Positions 29,101 through 40,433 of a stretch of 64,000 nucleotides of DNA are shown here, one piece after another. A model generated the notes under the pieces. It had not been told where the DNA came from. It made no database searches and worked only from the letters and a program-made list of their open reading frames with translations. The translations under genes and the position numbers were made by a program. Numbering within the stretch: the first letter of the stretch is position 1; each line of letters starts with the position of its first letter. This DNA comes from Eupeodes corollae (Eukaryota > Arthropoda > Insecta > Diptera > Syrphidae): positions 187,843,174 through 187,907,173 of the forward strand of contig NC_079147.1 of the NCBI RefSeq assembly GCF_945859685.1, given 5' to 3'.

Positions 29101-29467
29101 ATGATGCACATGATAACATCTTTAAGTTCTTTTTTGTTTTGTTCATGGAATTAAAAAAAAAAGTTAGACATCATGACAGGATGAAAATGTTAAGTAAAAT
29201 TTTGAGAAGAATTTTTTGAAAGTTTAGATCAATTTAAAAAGAAAAACTTGATTTTAAATTCAGGAAACTATATGTCGACCAGTCAAAACAAGACTTAAGT
29301 AACAAAAAAAACTGCTTCTCTTTTAACGAGGAACTTTTTAAGAGCTATGGATAATTAAAAATAAAAATAGTTATTTAAATCAATAGTACGGTCGATGAAA
29401 TTTAATGTTTGAAGATTATTACATTCGAAAAATTGCCACGGCTGCACTTTAAATGGTACGTCGCTTA

Positions 29468-29843
29468 TCCTCTTTTCACAATACACGGCAAAAAACCGGA
29501 CGGTGACATTTTGTTAGAGGCGCGAAGGAGAGCATATACGCTTTCATATTATACGGCCAGGGCAAAATGCCAGCACCGCGCCATGTAGCAACCGTCTACT
29601 GCCACTACAGTATAAGGCAGCCGGACGGTACGATAAGCTTAGTGGCGTACGTGGCCAAATGCATATTTTCACATCATACGTTTTTATTCGTGCGGCAGAG
29701 TTCTATCAGCCACTTCAAGACACGATACTAAGCACAGAAACCCTGCATATATCGTGTTTTACCGTACGGTTAAAACCGTATAATGTGTAATTAGCCGTTG
29801 ATCCGGTTTATGCCGTACGGTTTTTTGCCGTGTGAAACGAGCC
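29468..29843. mobile_element. MITE with CGGCAAAAAACCG terminal inverted repeats, TTA target duplication
   Basis: A 376-bp element, visibly more GC-rich than its surroundings. The left end contains TTTCACAATACACGGCAAAAAACC and the right end reads, in reverse complement, GTTTCACACGGCAAAAAACC; both continue into a CGGAC/CGTAC-type segment. TTA at 465-467 of the 29.4-kb region and TTA at 844-846 of the 29.8-kb region flank it. No coding capacity. The 3-bp TTA duplication points to mobilisation by a PIF/Harbinger-type transposase. Internal copies of CGTACGG add sub-palindromes. Confidence 0.8.
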
Positions 29844-29969
29844 TTAGTCCTATTTTCATATATACTTTCTTACGTTAAGAGCCGATTTTTCATCAATAAA
29901 TGCTTTAATTTCAGCTTGTCGCTATACTCGTAGACATAAACCTTAACATACATAGCTCCACAAAAAATT

Positions 29970-30190
29970 GTCAAAAAGTCAATTTCAAATGAAAACACAC
30001 TTAAATTACAAGAAACTATAATTGGCATCAATGTAAGGATAATAAAATTTGCATTTTGTTCTCCAAAATAAGAAAAATTTTTAAAAACAATTTGGTAGTA
30101 ACGAATTCAAACTCTATTCGCGTTCCTTATACCATCCACACTGCAACGAATAAATTGTTCTCGCGCAACATAACCTCAAAATTATACCAC
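29970..30190. repeat. Diverged copy related to the CACATGAG-type MITE family
   Basis: Shares AGTCAATTTCAAA, AATAAAATTTGCATTTTGTTCT, TTGGTAGTAACGAATT and CACACTGCAACGAATAAATTG with 20,640-21,015, and the core of the complete element at 58,581-59,023. Termini are not defined; the SINE at 30,250-30,508 follows closely. Confidence 0.6.
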
Positions 30191-30249
30191 TGTTTTTTGT
30201 GAAAGGTTATGGTCATGCAAGTTTGCGCAGTCCCACAAACAAAATCTTA

Positions 30250-30508
30250 AAAATAAATAAGGTAGCGCAACAGTCCGTTGAGAACTAGGGTCTAGTCACG
30301 TACAACTCTCAACCATTCTTGTGCACGAGTAATTTTCTCAGGGATGGAGGGGACCTACTGTTTTCAGCCGAATCCGAGCGGCTTATTTAAAAAGGCACTT
30401 TTCGTGAAAACCCGTGGAAGAAAAATACTTTAAGTGGCACAGGCAGGGGTTAAAACCAAGACTTCTGGCATGACAGTTCTACACAACAACCATCACACCA
30501 CGGGTAAT
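30250..30508 (-). mobile_element. tRNA-derived SINE, near full length
   Basis: Read on the minus strand, the 5' end carries a polymerase III A box (TGGTGTGATGG, near 30,489-30,501) and, about 30 bases later, a B box (GGTTTTAACCC, near 30,447-30,457), as in a tRNA-related head. The body follows with TGCCTGTGCCACTTAAAG, CGGATTCGGCTGAAAACAGT, AAGAATGGTTGAGAGTTGTA and TCAACGGACTGTTGCGC, ending in an A/T-rich TTATTTATTTTTAA tail. Two 5'-truncated relatives occur at 46,340-46,470 and 60,200-60,440. No protein is encoded; such elements depend on a partner LINE. Confidence 0.75.
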
Positions 30509-30798
30509 ACAGAAATCTAACGGTGTCAAATTGCATAATCTTGTCAGCTAGTTGACATCACCAAAACATGAAATTACTGCCAGACGTTTAACTCATATGA
30601 AGACAACTCAAATGACAGTTGAGTTTGACAGGCATTAAGTCCTATAGTGCTACCATCCTGCACTAACGAAATGAATGACCCTTTCCTTAAAATGTATAAT
30701 TAAAAATATCATATTGGCACAATTTTAGGTCTTATTACTTTAAGTGAGTTTAGTAATATTGTTAGATCTTAAACGGCACTAGACTTAGCGAAATTTTA

Positions 30799-31178
30799 GG
30801 TCCGTTCGCGTACCCTCCTAAAACAGTACAATTTTACGAAAAAATACGAAATTTGACCAAATCCTGTTCGCGTACTCAAAAATTTCGTAGTTTTTTGTAA
30901 AATAGAGCGTTCACGAGAGAGTAAAATATTTATCCAACCTAGGAATTTTAGCCCAAGAAATTTCTTTGGGCTGATTTATGAAAAGTGTCAAATTGCTCGC
31001 TTTTGCTGTCATTTATGAAATTTAAAAAGAAATTTTTAATGAGCAGCAACAAGACAATAATATTATACTAAAAATATGTTGTTTCCCATTCGCTTACTTT
31101 TTTGTGAGAAAATTTTACCCCCACTCCTTAAAATATCTCTTTTTACGAAATTTAGTGCAGACAGAACGCGAACGGACC
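30799..31178. mobile_element. MITE with GGTCCGTTCGCG terminal inverted repeats, TTA target duplication
   Basis: A 380-bp element with perfect 13-bp inverted termini (GGTCCGTTCGCGT) and TTA at 30,796-30,798 and 31,179-31,181. Internal landmarks are TACTCAAAAATTTCGTAG, GAGAGAGTAAAATATTT and the small palindrome CCCAAGAAATTTCTTTGGGC. A partial second copy lies at 44,853-45,010. A 73-residue frame inside has no recognisable homology. Non-autonomous; the TTA duplication suggests a PIF/Harbinger source. Confidence 0.85.
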
Positions 31179-34100
31179 TTATTTCAGCTGTAGAGATAAA
31201 TAATTTCTTCACGTGTGGTTTTCAATCTGACAGTATTTTTTTCGGAGTTGGTCTGTTTAACAGCTGTCACTTGATAAATGCTCATTGCTCAGTTTAATTT
31301 TAAATTTCATAATTAAACTAAACAACGTTTTCAAATAACTTGAAATTTATTACCAACGCAATCATTTGGTTCGCGTAACGCAACGAAATAATCCAAGATC
31401 ATCTGCTTAAACTCCTGGATTATTTTATGTTGGGTTATGTAAAGTTAGTTTGTCTACGCATATAAACCCGAGGCCATTGACGCCTTGGAAGTGAATATTC
31501 GAAGTATTATTTCTGATACGGCTCCAAAGACGAAACAAATCCTCAGAAATTGGGCCTTTTAGCTGGAATTCATGCTAGTCAGCTGCGCCTGATACTTTCC
31601 CAAAATTATTTTTAAAACATAACGGAAGACCCTGACTAAAATATTACTGGCTGAAACACAAACACGCTTCAGCCGCGGCATTGTCTTCATTACGATGGGC
31701 CCGCTCCGAGGTTGCTTTGAATGACATTTCTAAAACGGCATTTCTGTCATTAGCTGTTATTTTTTCTCAAAAGTTTGTTTTGATTTTTAGTGCAGTAAAC
31801 AAAATTTGCCATAATTTATATACGCTTTATTTGGTTAGGAAACCACACGTTTAATACGAACAACCTTTACTTGTCAAAAGTAAATAAATCCTCAGGAGCA
31901 ATCATAATTGTTTTAACTTATTTAAGCGATGAACAAAGAACAGTAATTTTGTCTGTATTCTAGCAAACATACAAATAATATAAATAAAGTTTTCTAAGCC
32001 TTAAAAAAAGAAACTTTTCTCTTGGTTTTAAGATTGAACAGTAGCTTTGATCAAATAAATGACAGTTAAATGCCATCATAAATATTTAAGATCAATTAGA
32101 ACTGACAGATCATATCTGAAAATAACTGACAGGTTGCTTTTTCTTCTTAAAAGTATTGTTCTAAGATCTAATGAACAAAGTCACTTACCATCACTGAATG
32201 AGTTCATGAGGTTAACAAAATTAAATAAAGGATTACATTTCATTGATCTATTACAATTAATGTCAATTGTTCCGAAAATGATAAATATACAAATAAAATA
32301 GAGCGGAAGTGCGCCATGAACCTACACATGTACTCACACACATGTAATGTATAGTAACTCATCTCATCTTACTTTTATTCTTCTTTGTGAAATTACCCGC
32401 CATTGATTGCCGTCTTCAAATTAACAGTTAATGCGCCAATATTCTTATGCTCCTTTTTTCATCCTTATTCCAACAAAAAAAACAACAAATTCAGAATCTC
32501 AAATTACTATGAATGAAAAAGAAATGCTCCCCCTCTATAAGATGCGTAGAGTCAGTCGTTGCTTTTCCTGCCCCTATTCCCTGTCCCAGTCCCTGGTCTC
32601 TCGTCGTGATTATCGTCGTCGTGGGAACATCGACCATTTATCAACATGAATCAGCGTAATGTATACCCACCTACCTTGCCTTTTGCTTTTAAGGTATACT
32701 TGCATGGGATTTCCAATAAAAAGGCGATAAGGAAGATGAGCAAGACATTTGATATAACTTAGGTAAGGCATACCGATATAAAGGCTACGAACGACGCTGG
32801 TGCCGACTCCAACGAGAGACCAAGTGCCAATTACTCGTACATGTTCGGACCCAATAACAATTCAAAAACAAAATTAAGAGGAGCACCCAGAAACCATGAT
32901 TGAACTATCTTTCCCTTCTCCTGAATCCTGCAGTGTCTAGAGGTCTGGAGGTCTGGAGGTCTGAGATCTCCGTTTGTGTGTGTGTGTTCAGGATCAGATT
33001 TAATCAGGTGCCGAAGAGGTCTTTCGCTTCTTCTCACAAAGTGGACCAATATTAAATTTCCCTTTATATTATTCCGACCCGACCCAACCGACTGTTATAG
33101 GTACCGTATCGATGCTTAAGCAGGAAGCTCCTTATAATATTCTCTTTTGGCGCATATCCATCTCATAAGTAATTGAATAACATTACCCAAGACATTGTTT
33201 CGAGACGCTCAAAGTGTCCGAAATTGAAAAATTAATGCATATTGCATACACCAGAGCACCAGAGCTGATGACGGAAAGGAGAGGAGAGCCATCATCAGCA
33301 CCAGCAAGTGATACCTTTATTCCCTGTGAACTTATGTGTGATACTTTACCATGGATGGATACCCATTCTATAGATAGGTATTGTTCCTGGATGTATGCTT
33401 GGGTGGTTCGAAGTTGATTATAATATGTATGGTATATGATGGAGCAGGAGGAGTCCAGAGATTCCCTCTCATTGATGATGATGAGCATCCAAAAGAAATG
33501 GTGATGACGATGATGCAATCACTGCTGATGCTAAAAAAGTGAATTATGGGAAAAAACAAAGACGATGACCGGGCCGACAACGTAGACGACCGACGATAGG
33601 AAGAAGAAGATACTCTACGTGGGAACTTTTTTGTCTCCACCGAAATCGCCAACGATCACCTTCCATTTCAACGTTTTACACCTTTTTTTGTCCGCATTTT
33701 GTCGGGTTCGGGGACTCCTCTCTTTGTATCCTCCTCGCATGTATCTCAATCAAAGCAGTTCTCTCCTTCGTTAAAAGATACTTTAACTGTATGTAGAAGA
33801 TATAAACATATCTACGGATATAGTCCTGGGAATAATTTTAACTTTTTCTTTTTGTCTTTTTGCTGTTATGGGTTTTCTTTATTAATCAGGAGTAGACAAA
33901 AATAAAATGCAAAAATGTAAAAGAAGGAATTACAAAGATATCCTACATCGTGTCGTGTCTATCGAAATGAAGAGGTAGATGAAGATTGTAGCTAGATGAA
34001 GAGAAGTATTAGTATAATGCGAGGATTGGGTATAGGAGCGGGAGGGAAGGTTTGACCCATGAGCATGCAATCTGTCGACACGGTTCCATATCGCATATCC

Positions 34101-34945
34101 AATAAAATCCCATCTTTATATACGTCCTTCGTCGTCGGTCGGGTTCGTCGTGGCGTCGTTTTGAGACAGCTAAAGAACTTGGCGAGTTGGAAACACGTCT
34201 ATGATATCCTATCCCGAATTCTTAAGGCAAATTCTTAACAAGGGTTAACTAACACAAGATAGTATGGTATTGTGATGATGGGAACCTATTTTTATTTTAT
34301 TTTTCTTGAAATAGTTACCAATGAAGAAGAAGAACATATATGTATGTATATGTACATAAACTTTCGTGTTCGTGTGAGAAAATGGTTATACTCGTACATA
34401 TGTATATTAGGTGCCATGATTCCCATGGCTAACAAAATATTATGATTCCCATAATAGGTGTATAGGAGGATCAATTCTTGTTCATGATGATGATAATTAT
34501 GCCAAAACTTAACGACGACAGCGGACGTTCTTTTGATTAAACTTCACCAGTCAGGAATTACAAATTTTATGGAAATACGTCCAATATTCTAGTTGTTGCG
34601 TGTGAAAAGAACATATAACAATTATGATCTAGACTTGACATTTTTGACAGTTCAAAAAGAAAGTGGATACAAATACTACCACTAGGGTAGGATTTAATAT
34701 TTAAGGTCACACTAAATTTGTGTATCCAAAATTATATGCTTATGCTTAAAATATGAAAATTGTACACTTGGCAGCACTGATAATTGAATGACATTTTAGC
34801 TGTCAGTTTTATGTACTTATTTTTAAATTTTAACAAATTGGGATGACACCAGTTTGAAAACTATGAAAATGTTAACTTTTGAATTTGCATTTAAAAACAA
34901 AATTCTTCTTAAAACTAATTTTTCTATGTTTTGTTCTCTTTACAG

Positions 34946-35153
34946 TGTCACAGTACCTGGTTATCAGGGTAATCTTCAAGCTGCCATTTCACATAGTGCC
35001 TCATTAGCTGCATGGGAACGTTTTGGTGTTGAATTTATTTTGACATTTGTTGTTGTTCTATCATATTTTGTATCAATGGATTCATATAAGAAATATTTGG
35101 GAAATGCCGCTTTATCAATTGGCGCTGCTTACAGTGCATGCAGTTTTGTTTCG
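34946..35153 (+). CDS. bib: big brain (bib), internal exon with fourth and fifth membrane helices
   Basis: The exon encodes about 69 residues, from VTVPGYQGNLQAAISHSASL through WERFGVEFILTFVVVLSYFV to GAAYSACSFVS. The extracellular loop (VPGYQGNLQ) and the amphipathic ERFGVEFILTF helix are highly characteristic of fly bib. It starts after TTTACAG, where the first base T completes GG|T from the upstream exon, and ends in phase 0 at TCG before a GTAAGT donor. A frame open upstream to 34,854 is intron sequence and not part of the protein. The exon supplies membrane helices between the two NPA half-helices of the MIP fold. Confidence 0.95.
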
Positions 35154-35196
35154 GTAAGTACTAAAATGCTTTTATTTATTTTTGCAGACTTAAAAA

Positions 35197-35447
35197 AGTC
35201 GCGAAAAAAATTGTAGTTGATACTAACTGTCAAACTTTATTTACGTTCCACATTATCGACACTCGCAACGAATAAAATAATCGCACGTACTTAACCTAAA
35301 CAAAATCATTCTTGTTTCGGTCAGTTGTCAAAGTCAAACTTAATTCACGACGAATTAAAAACTCTCATGTGAAAGAAATTTCTAAATTGATGAATATTCG
35401 TTCATTCGTTGGTCGTTGGTCGTGCTCATGTGAATAGTGCTTAACAC
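35197..35447. mobile_element. Left-truncated copy of the CACATGAG-type MITE
   Basis: From GTCGCGAAAAAAATTGTAG to the right terminus CTCATGTGAATAGTGCT this matches the right ~250 bp of the complete element at 58,581-59,023, including GTTCATTCGTTGGTCGTTGG just inside the end. TAA follows the terminus. The left inverted repeat is missing; the truncation lies about 40 bp downstream of the bib splice donor. Confidence 0.75.
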
Positions 35448-36242
35448 ATTAAAAAAAAGTCTCAACAATTCTCTACGGCTCTTCTTGGTTGTCAATTAGA
35501 ACCGAGATAACATTATAAGAGGTATAAAGAGTCACATGTGAACACCGACTTATAGAAGGAACAGATTGACAAAACTTTAACAGCAACAAAAACAGCGCCT
35601 TTAAAAGTCATGTGAGATAGATTTAAATGTCATCATGGCTTTTGGCAGCATAAAAGCAAATAAACAATTTTCTTCCATTTGTTTCCGCTTGGTTTTGATT
35701 TAAGTGTGGATAAACCTGAACATTTCACCTTAAAATTTGGTAATATTTGTAATGCGACATCAAATTTATGTTTTAAAGAACAGTTAAAGCTATCATTAAT
35801 TTTCATCATTGAAAATATTGTTTAAATGTCATTATTTTTTTATATTTGATGTCAAAATGAAGCTAATAATTTTTAGATTAGTTTTACTAAAAAAATACTT
35901 GATTGAACCCAGAACTTTTCTTTTAGTTGATTTTTTATTTTTCAATGTTGAAATCTTTGAAAATGAACAGCTGAAAAGTGCCCCATTTCCTTATGTTCCC
36001 ACCTGTCACTTTGACTTTTTATGTTCAACTCTAACCTCAAATGCTTGATTTTATTCAGAAAATGTTTGATACCAATGAGGGAATTTATTTCAATGACAGG
36101 AATATCAATGAAAGCTATGAAGGTGTCAAAAATTTCAATGATTGATTTCATTGATGAAATTGAACGTTGGTTTCGATATCGATGTCATTTAAAATTAGTA
36201 ACTCTTATAAGACTGAAAAAGTTCTCAAAGTTGCTGTGTTAA

Positions 36243-36518
36243 TTGGCCAGTTTATATTTCTAGCATCTCAAAGATCTCCTGGTTCTCAGAAAAGAAAACA
36301 AAAATTTTCAATTTTGCTGTCTGAAAGGAGAGTTCTTAGTATTCGATTTCTTAAGAATTCTCTATCGTACAATCAAAAAATGAAGAAAAGAAATGAAAAA
36401 CTAGTTTGATTGCTACGTGAGAATAAATAATGAATATTGTTTATTCATACATATTTCATACTCCTACTCTGTCGAGGGAAAAAATTCTTAAAATTATCAG
36501 AAATATAAACTGGCCCAA
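36243..36518. mobile_element. MITE-like element with TTGGCC-type inverted ends, copy 1
   Basis: Left end TTGGCCAGTTTATATTTCT and right end, in reverse complement, TTGGGCCAGTTTATATTTCT: an ~18-bp inverted repeat with one extra G. Length about 276 bp. A related copy lies at 39,243-39,487 with the same internal order (TTTGATTACTA/GTGRGAA, CATTCTCCTGCCCTGTC-like segment). No target duplication was resolved and no protein is encoded. Confidence 0.65.
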
Positions 36519-39242
36519 TCTGAAAATAAAGACTAGTTTAATTTTTGCAAAAGTTACTTTGACAGGAATGTTCTTAATGCTGATCTTACACTACTAAAAT
36601 GCGATTGAACAAAATAATTTGACAGATATCGAGTAAATTCAGCATTAATTCTTAACAAAAACTATTTCAATAAGATTCAAAAATGTAAACTTGAAAATTT
36701 CATAAGCAATGTAGGCCCTTAAGTAAAGGTACAAATACAGGTATATAAAGGTCCTCAAATACCTGTTCCAAATAGAAACTTATATCAAAAAGTCCTTCGC
36801 CAAGAAGCAAATATACGTAAATATCAATTTTGAAACACCATTCACACTGACACTGGCAAGAAAGCAAAAAAACAATTCTCATAAATCAAAAATCCTTATA
36901 AACGTCTATAAGTATCCTTCTTTAGGGATACATTCATATTTATAGGTATAGGTACCTGCTATATGAAGTAATAGAATAGTATACCTGAGATCTGTTGTCT
37001 AAAAATTCCATTTCTATTCCATCTTTATACATACCTACCTACCTGCTCCTGCATATATATAGAACAAGAATCTTCATATCCTTTGCAATTTTATAACACT
37101 ATATCACCTGCATTGTCATCAAGAAAGGACTTTTCTATACCAGGTACCTAACCTACCTCGATTCCCATATATTCATGCATATGATAAAGGGGGAAAATTA
37201 CCTATTGAAAACCTCTGAACGAGATAGAAATCAGGAATATATAAGATTTTCCTTTTTTTCTGTGTCTCCTCCATTTATCGCCCTTCCTTCAGAGGTCTAT
37301 AGGACAAGGTGTATATAGTTTAGGCCAGGTACCTACTCTTGTTAAGTTGAAAATTCCAAAAGGATTTTTCTTTTCTTCCCATTTTTTGTTTTGTTTTATT
37401 TGATATGAAGGTAGATATGTATTATCATCTCTTCAATTTTATGATGAATGAAATGAACAATGCAAATTATCAACTTCCGGGATGTGGATGTGTCTCCAGG
37501 CTTTGTGCTCTTCATCACTATCTTCTCCATTTTTAAATTGAAAGTCTTTCTCACATTTTCACCCTGAACAAAGTTGCAATTCGCTTGAAGGCAACATCAA
37601 CACTTCATTTAAGTTAAAGAAATTAAATTTAATTACAGTGCGGTCAAAATGATTTTCTATATTTCTCAAATTTTGAATGTTGACCGACGCGATGCAACGT
37701 AACGGTTTCAATAAATGTTATGGTCTTAAAGTATCAATTTTTTAACTGCAACAAAGTAGGAATTGAATATTGATTCGAAATAAAATTACACTCATGGGAG
37801 CATCGTCAGGACAATAATTGGGACAAATATTGAGAAGTGGTATAATTTTTTGTATGGATGTAATTATTATGAAATTCCAAGTTGAAAAATCTGGTCGCTG
37901 ATTAACTTATTTTGTTTGTTTTCTTTTTGCACTTTTATTTCTTTTTGGGTTTCCCTTTTATTTAATATCTTATCTGGCCTAACTGTGCTGATTTAACTCC
38001 TTTGAGATTTGCCGGCCGGCGATGATGGGATGGATTCCAGGTCTCGCCGTTCGCTTCGTCGGTTAGTCGTCTTCGTCGTGGTACATCCAAGACCTGCAAC
38101 CAAACCAAACCAACATCATCGAAGTGATTCCATCATTAACAACAGATATATAAAATCCAAAACATCTTTTTGAGAGGAATGGGCAGTGGGCACCTCTGCC
38201 CTATGTACCTACCTAAATATTTAAGAGAAACATTCCTCAAAGGCAGGTGTTTATCGTATCAGCAGGGGATCCCTGATGCCATTTTAAGCAGTTTCACATC
38301 AGGTAGTTGAGATTTTTGGTGGTGGTATAGGTTAGGGGTTCGGTTAAGTTCGCTTTAACCAACCAACCAACAAAAAAAAGAAAAAGGTTTTCTTTATTTT
38401 TATGGCATGACATTGGATTTTATTCCTTCATTCCGGATTTGATTTGGGTGGAAACATAAATATTCCATGTTTATTACAGATCGCTTACGGGGCGGCACGG
38501 TCGGCGCGCCGGCCGGCGGGCGGTGTCAAGGTGGTGGGTAAAGTTTAAACCGACCGACAAGTCAGTGTCTTGTGATAGGATGGGAATAGGTAGTGTAAAT
38601 ATTTGCAATTTGTGGCTGAAAGGATGACAGGAAAAGGGTTTAGTAATGGGTCGAATAATATGCTAGTTACGTACATAAGTTGAAGTTATGGCGTGGGATC
38701 TTAACAACTGGATACAAAAAGAACCATATTTTAAAAATTGGCGGTAATGTTTAATGAAAAGTTTCACTTTTGCTGTGAGATGTTCGTTATTTTGATTAGG
38801 AGAAAAAGAGTTAATAAATTACAAGAATAAAGTCATGCTAAACTATGCACAGTATTGGCATACACAACATAGAACAAAGAGATTTTGGGATTTGTAGTTC
38901 ATTCCAAAAATCAATCTTATATATTGAGCGCAATACTTTTCCATTTTACCGGGAAATTTTTTTCGAGTCTCGAATGATTTCTGATGTCATCTGTCAAATC
39001 GTATCAAAAAATCAAAATAACTTACAAATTGGATTAGGACAAATTAAATTCTGAATTTCCACTATGGATGAAGAAAATAATGCAATTCCGAATGTATGTA
39101 CATAGGTAATAGATTTAATTCTTATTTTGAAATATAGAGTTCAAAACAATCCTACGAAAATTCTAACTTTCAGAACAATGTACATTGTACATATTTAAAT
39201 GTTGCACTAAAACAAAACGTCAATTTGGTTTTTGTGTAATAT

Positions 39243-39487
39243 TTGGCCTGTTTATATTTTTAAGATCTTAAGGATGTCCATATTCTCAGAAATATAAACA
39301 ATACTTCTTATAAAAATTTATCACTTTTTGTGTCATTCTCGTGTCACAATTCAAAAAGGATGAAAACAAAAACAAAGCTAATTTGATTACTAGGTGGGAA
39401 ATGATGATTGTGTTTTTATTTCATTCTCCTGCCCTGTCAATCTGTCAAAAAAAATTGTCAGAAATCTAAGAATAATATACTGCCCAA
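39243..39487. mobile_element. MITE-like element with TTGGCC-type inverted ends, copy 2
   Basis: Left end TTGGCCTGTTTATATTTTT and right end reverse complement TTGGGCAGTATATTATTCT, a more decayed version of 36,243-36,518. Shared interior includes CAGAAATATAAACAATA, CTAATTTGATTACTAGGTG and TTTCATTCTCCTGCCCTGTC. Length about 245 bp. Confidence 0.6.
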
Positions 39488-40433
39488 ATTTCCATTGAAG
39501 TATTGACCAAATTTTTAGAAAGTCAAAACCAAATTGTTAAATGACAGACACCTGACAACGAGGCAATACTTAGCTTCTTTTGATGAAAAATAAGGCAAAC
39601 AAAATTTATATTTAAACGAATTCAACAAACATTTAGACTTTTAAAATAACTTCATTAACCATATCAAATTTGATTCATTTTCAGTAGTTCTAGATGCAAG
39701 AGTTAACTTAAATCCTTAAAATAAATGTCGAACATTCAAAGAGATAAATAGATAATAAATTTAATTGATCTGTCAGATTACAATCTAAAAACAAACAGCC
39801 TCTCGTTCACGTAAAAAACGTCAAACCTGAGATTTTGGAGAAATGTCAATATTATTTTCCTCAGTGTAATTATTGTTAATGTTTTTGTTTTCATTCTATA
39901 AAATTCTAGCTGTCACTTTTCATTGACATATTCGTTAATTATAGGGTATCCGTATATCTTTTTGTTAGTGTTTTACGTTTAAAATAACAGCTGATCAAAA
40001 ACAGCTGAGTTGTCAAAAAAAGAATCCAAAGGTATCCAAGAATTTCTAGGGTATATAAGTATCTGATAGAATAGTTGATTCAAAACATGGTTGAATTTCA
40101 AGAAACTTGAAAATTGATTCAATTGATACAAAATGTTAGTTGAAGTTGTATTTGAAGATGTTCTGCACATAATAGCTATTTGCCTCCGAATTTTAGAAGG
40201 CAATTATGATTTTTTTAACTTCAAAATTATGTATCCAACACGCGATTGAACGCAGCCAATGTACCTATGTCAAAACGATAATCTTAAATAACAACAACTT
40301 ATTAGAGGATTTTGAAGTCAATTGAGGCGGATCTTCAAATGACTAAATACCATCATTGCATTAAATTTAAGAATGTTAAAATTTAGTTTTCTGTTTAAAT
40401 TACATTTGCTAACTTATATTTTTTTCTTTACAG

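Larger units (their letters stand above)
907..34945 (+). other. bib: Large bib intron (about 34.0 kb)
   Basis: GTAAGT donor at 907 and TTTACAG acceptor ending at 945 of the 34.9-kb region bound one intron between two exons whose phases match. No host exon is recognised inside it on either strand. It holds tandem duplications (4,970-5,270 and 13,752-14,280), a degenerate short repeat array near 9.8-10.3 kb, a mariner relic, two reverse-transcriptase relics, a SINE and several MITEs, each listed separately. The remaining stretches (907-4,950, 5,280-9,800, 10,300-13,740, 14,290-20,640, 21,840-24,640, 26,140-29,460, 31,190-34,940) are AT-rich with scattered TCG/GAC-rich short repeats and many GTAGGTA/TACCTAC motifs; I see no gene in them. 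Confidence 0.85.
35154..40433 (+). other. bib: bib intron (about 5.3 kb)
   Basis: Bounded by GTAAGT at 35,154 and TTTACAG ending at 40,433. Contains a left-truncated MITE copy (35,197-35,447) and two copies of a TTGGCC-ended inverted-repeat element (36,243-36,518 and 39,243-39,487). A short GC-rich patch at 38,485-38,535 (GGCGCGCCGGCCGGCGGGCGG) stands out in an AT-rich background. No other exon is recognised. Confidence 0.85.

Noticed and set aside
33183..33652. Overlapping frames of 111 and 94 residues in the bib intron
   Set aside because: They arise from ATG/CAT-rich microsatellite-like sequence; no domain and no splice context.
35809..36409. Cluster of three overlapping plus-strand frames
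   Set aside because: Different phases, no conserved motif; partly overlaps the inverted-repeat element at 36,243.
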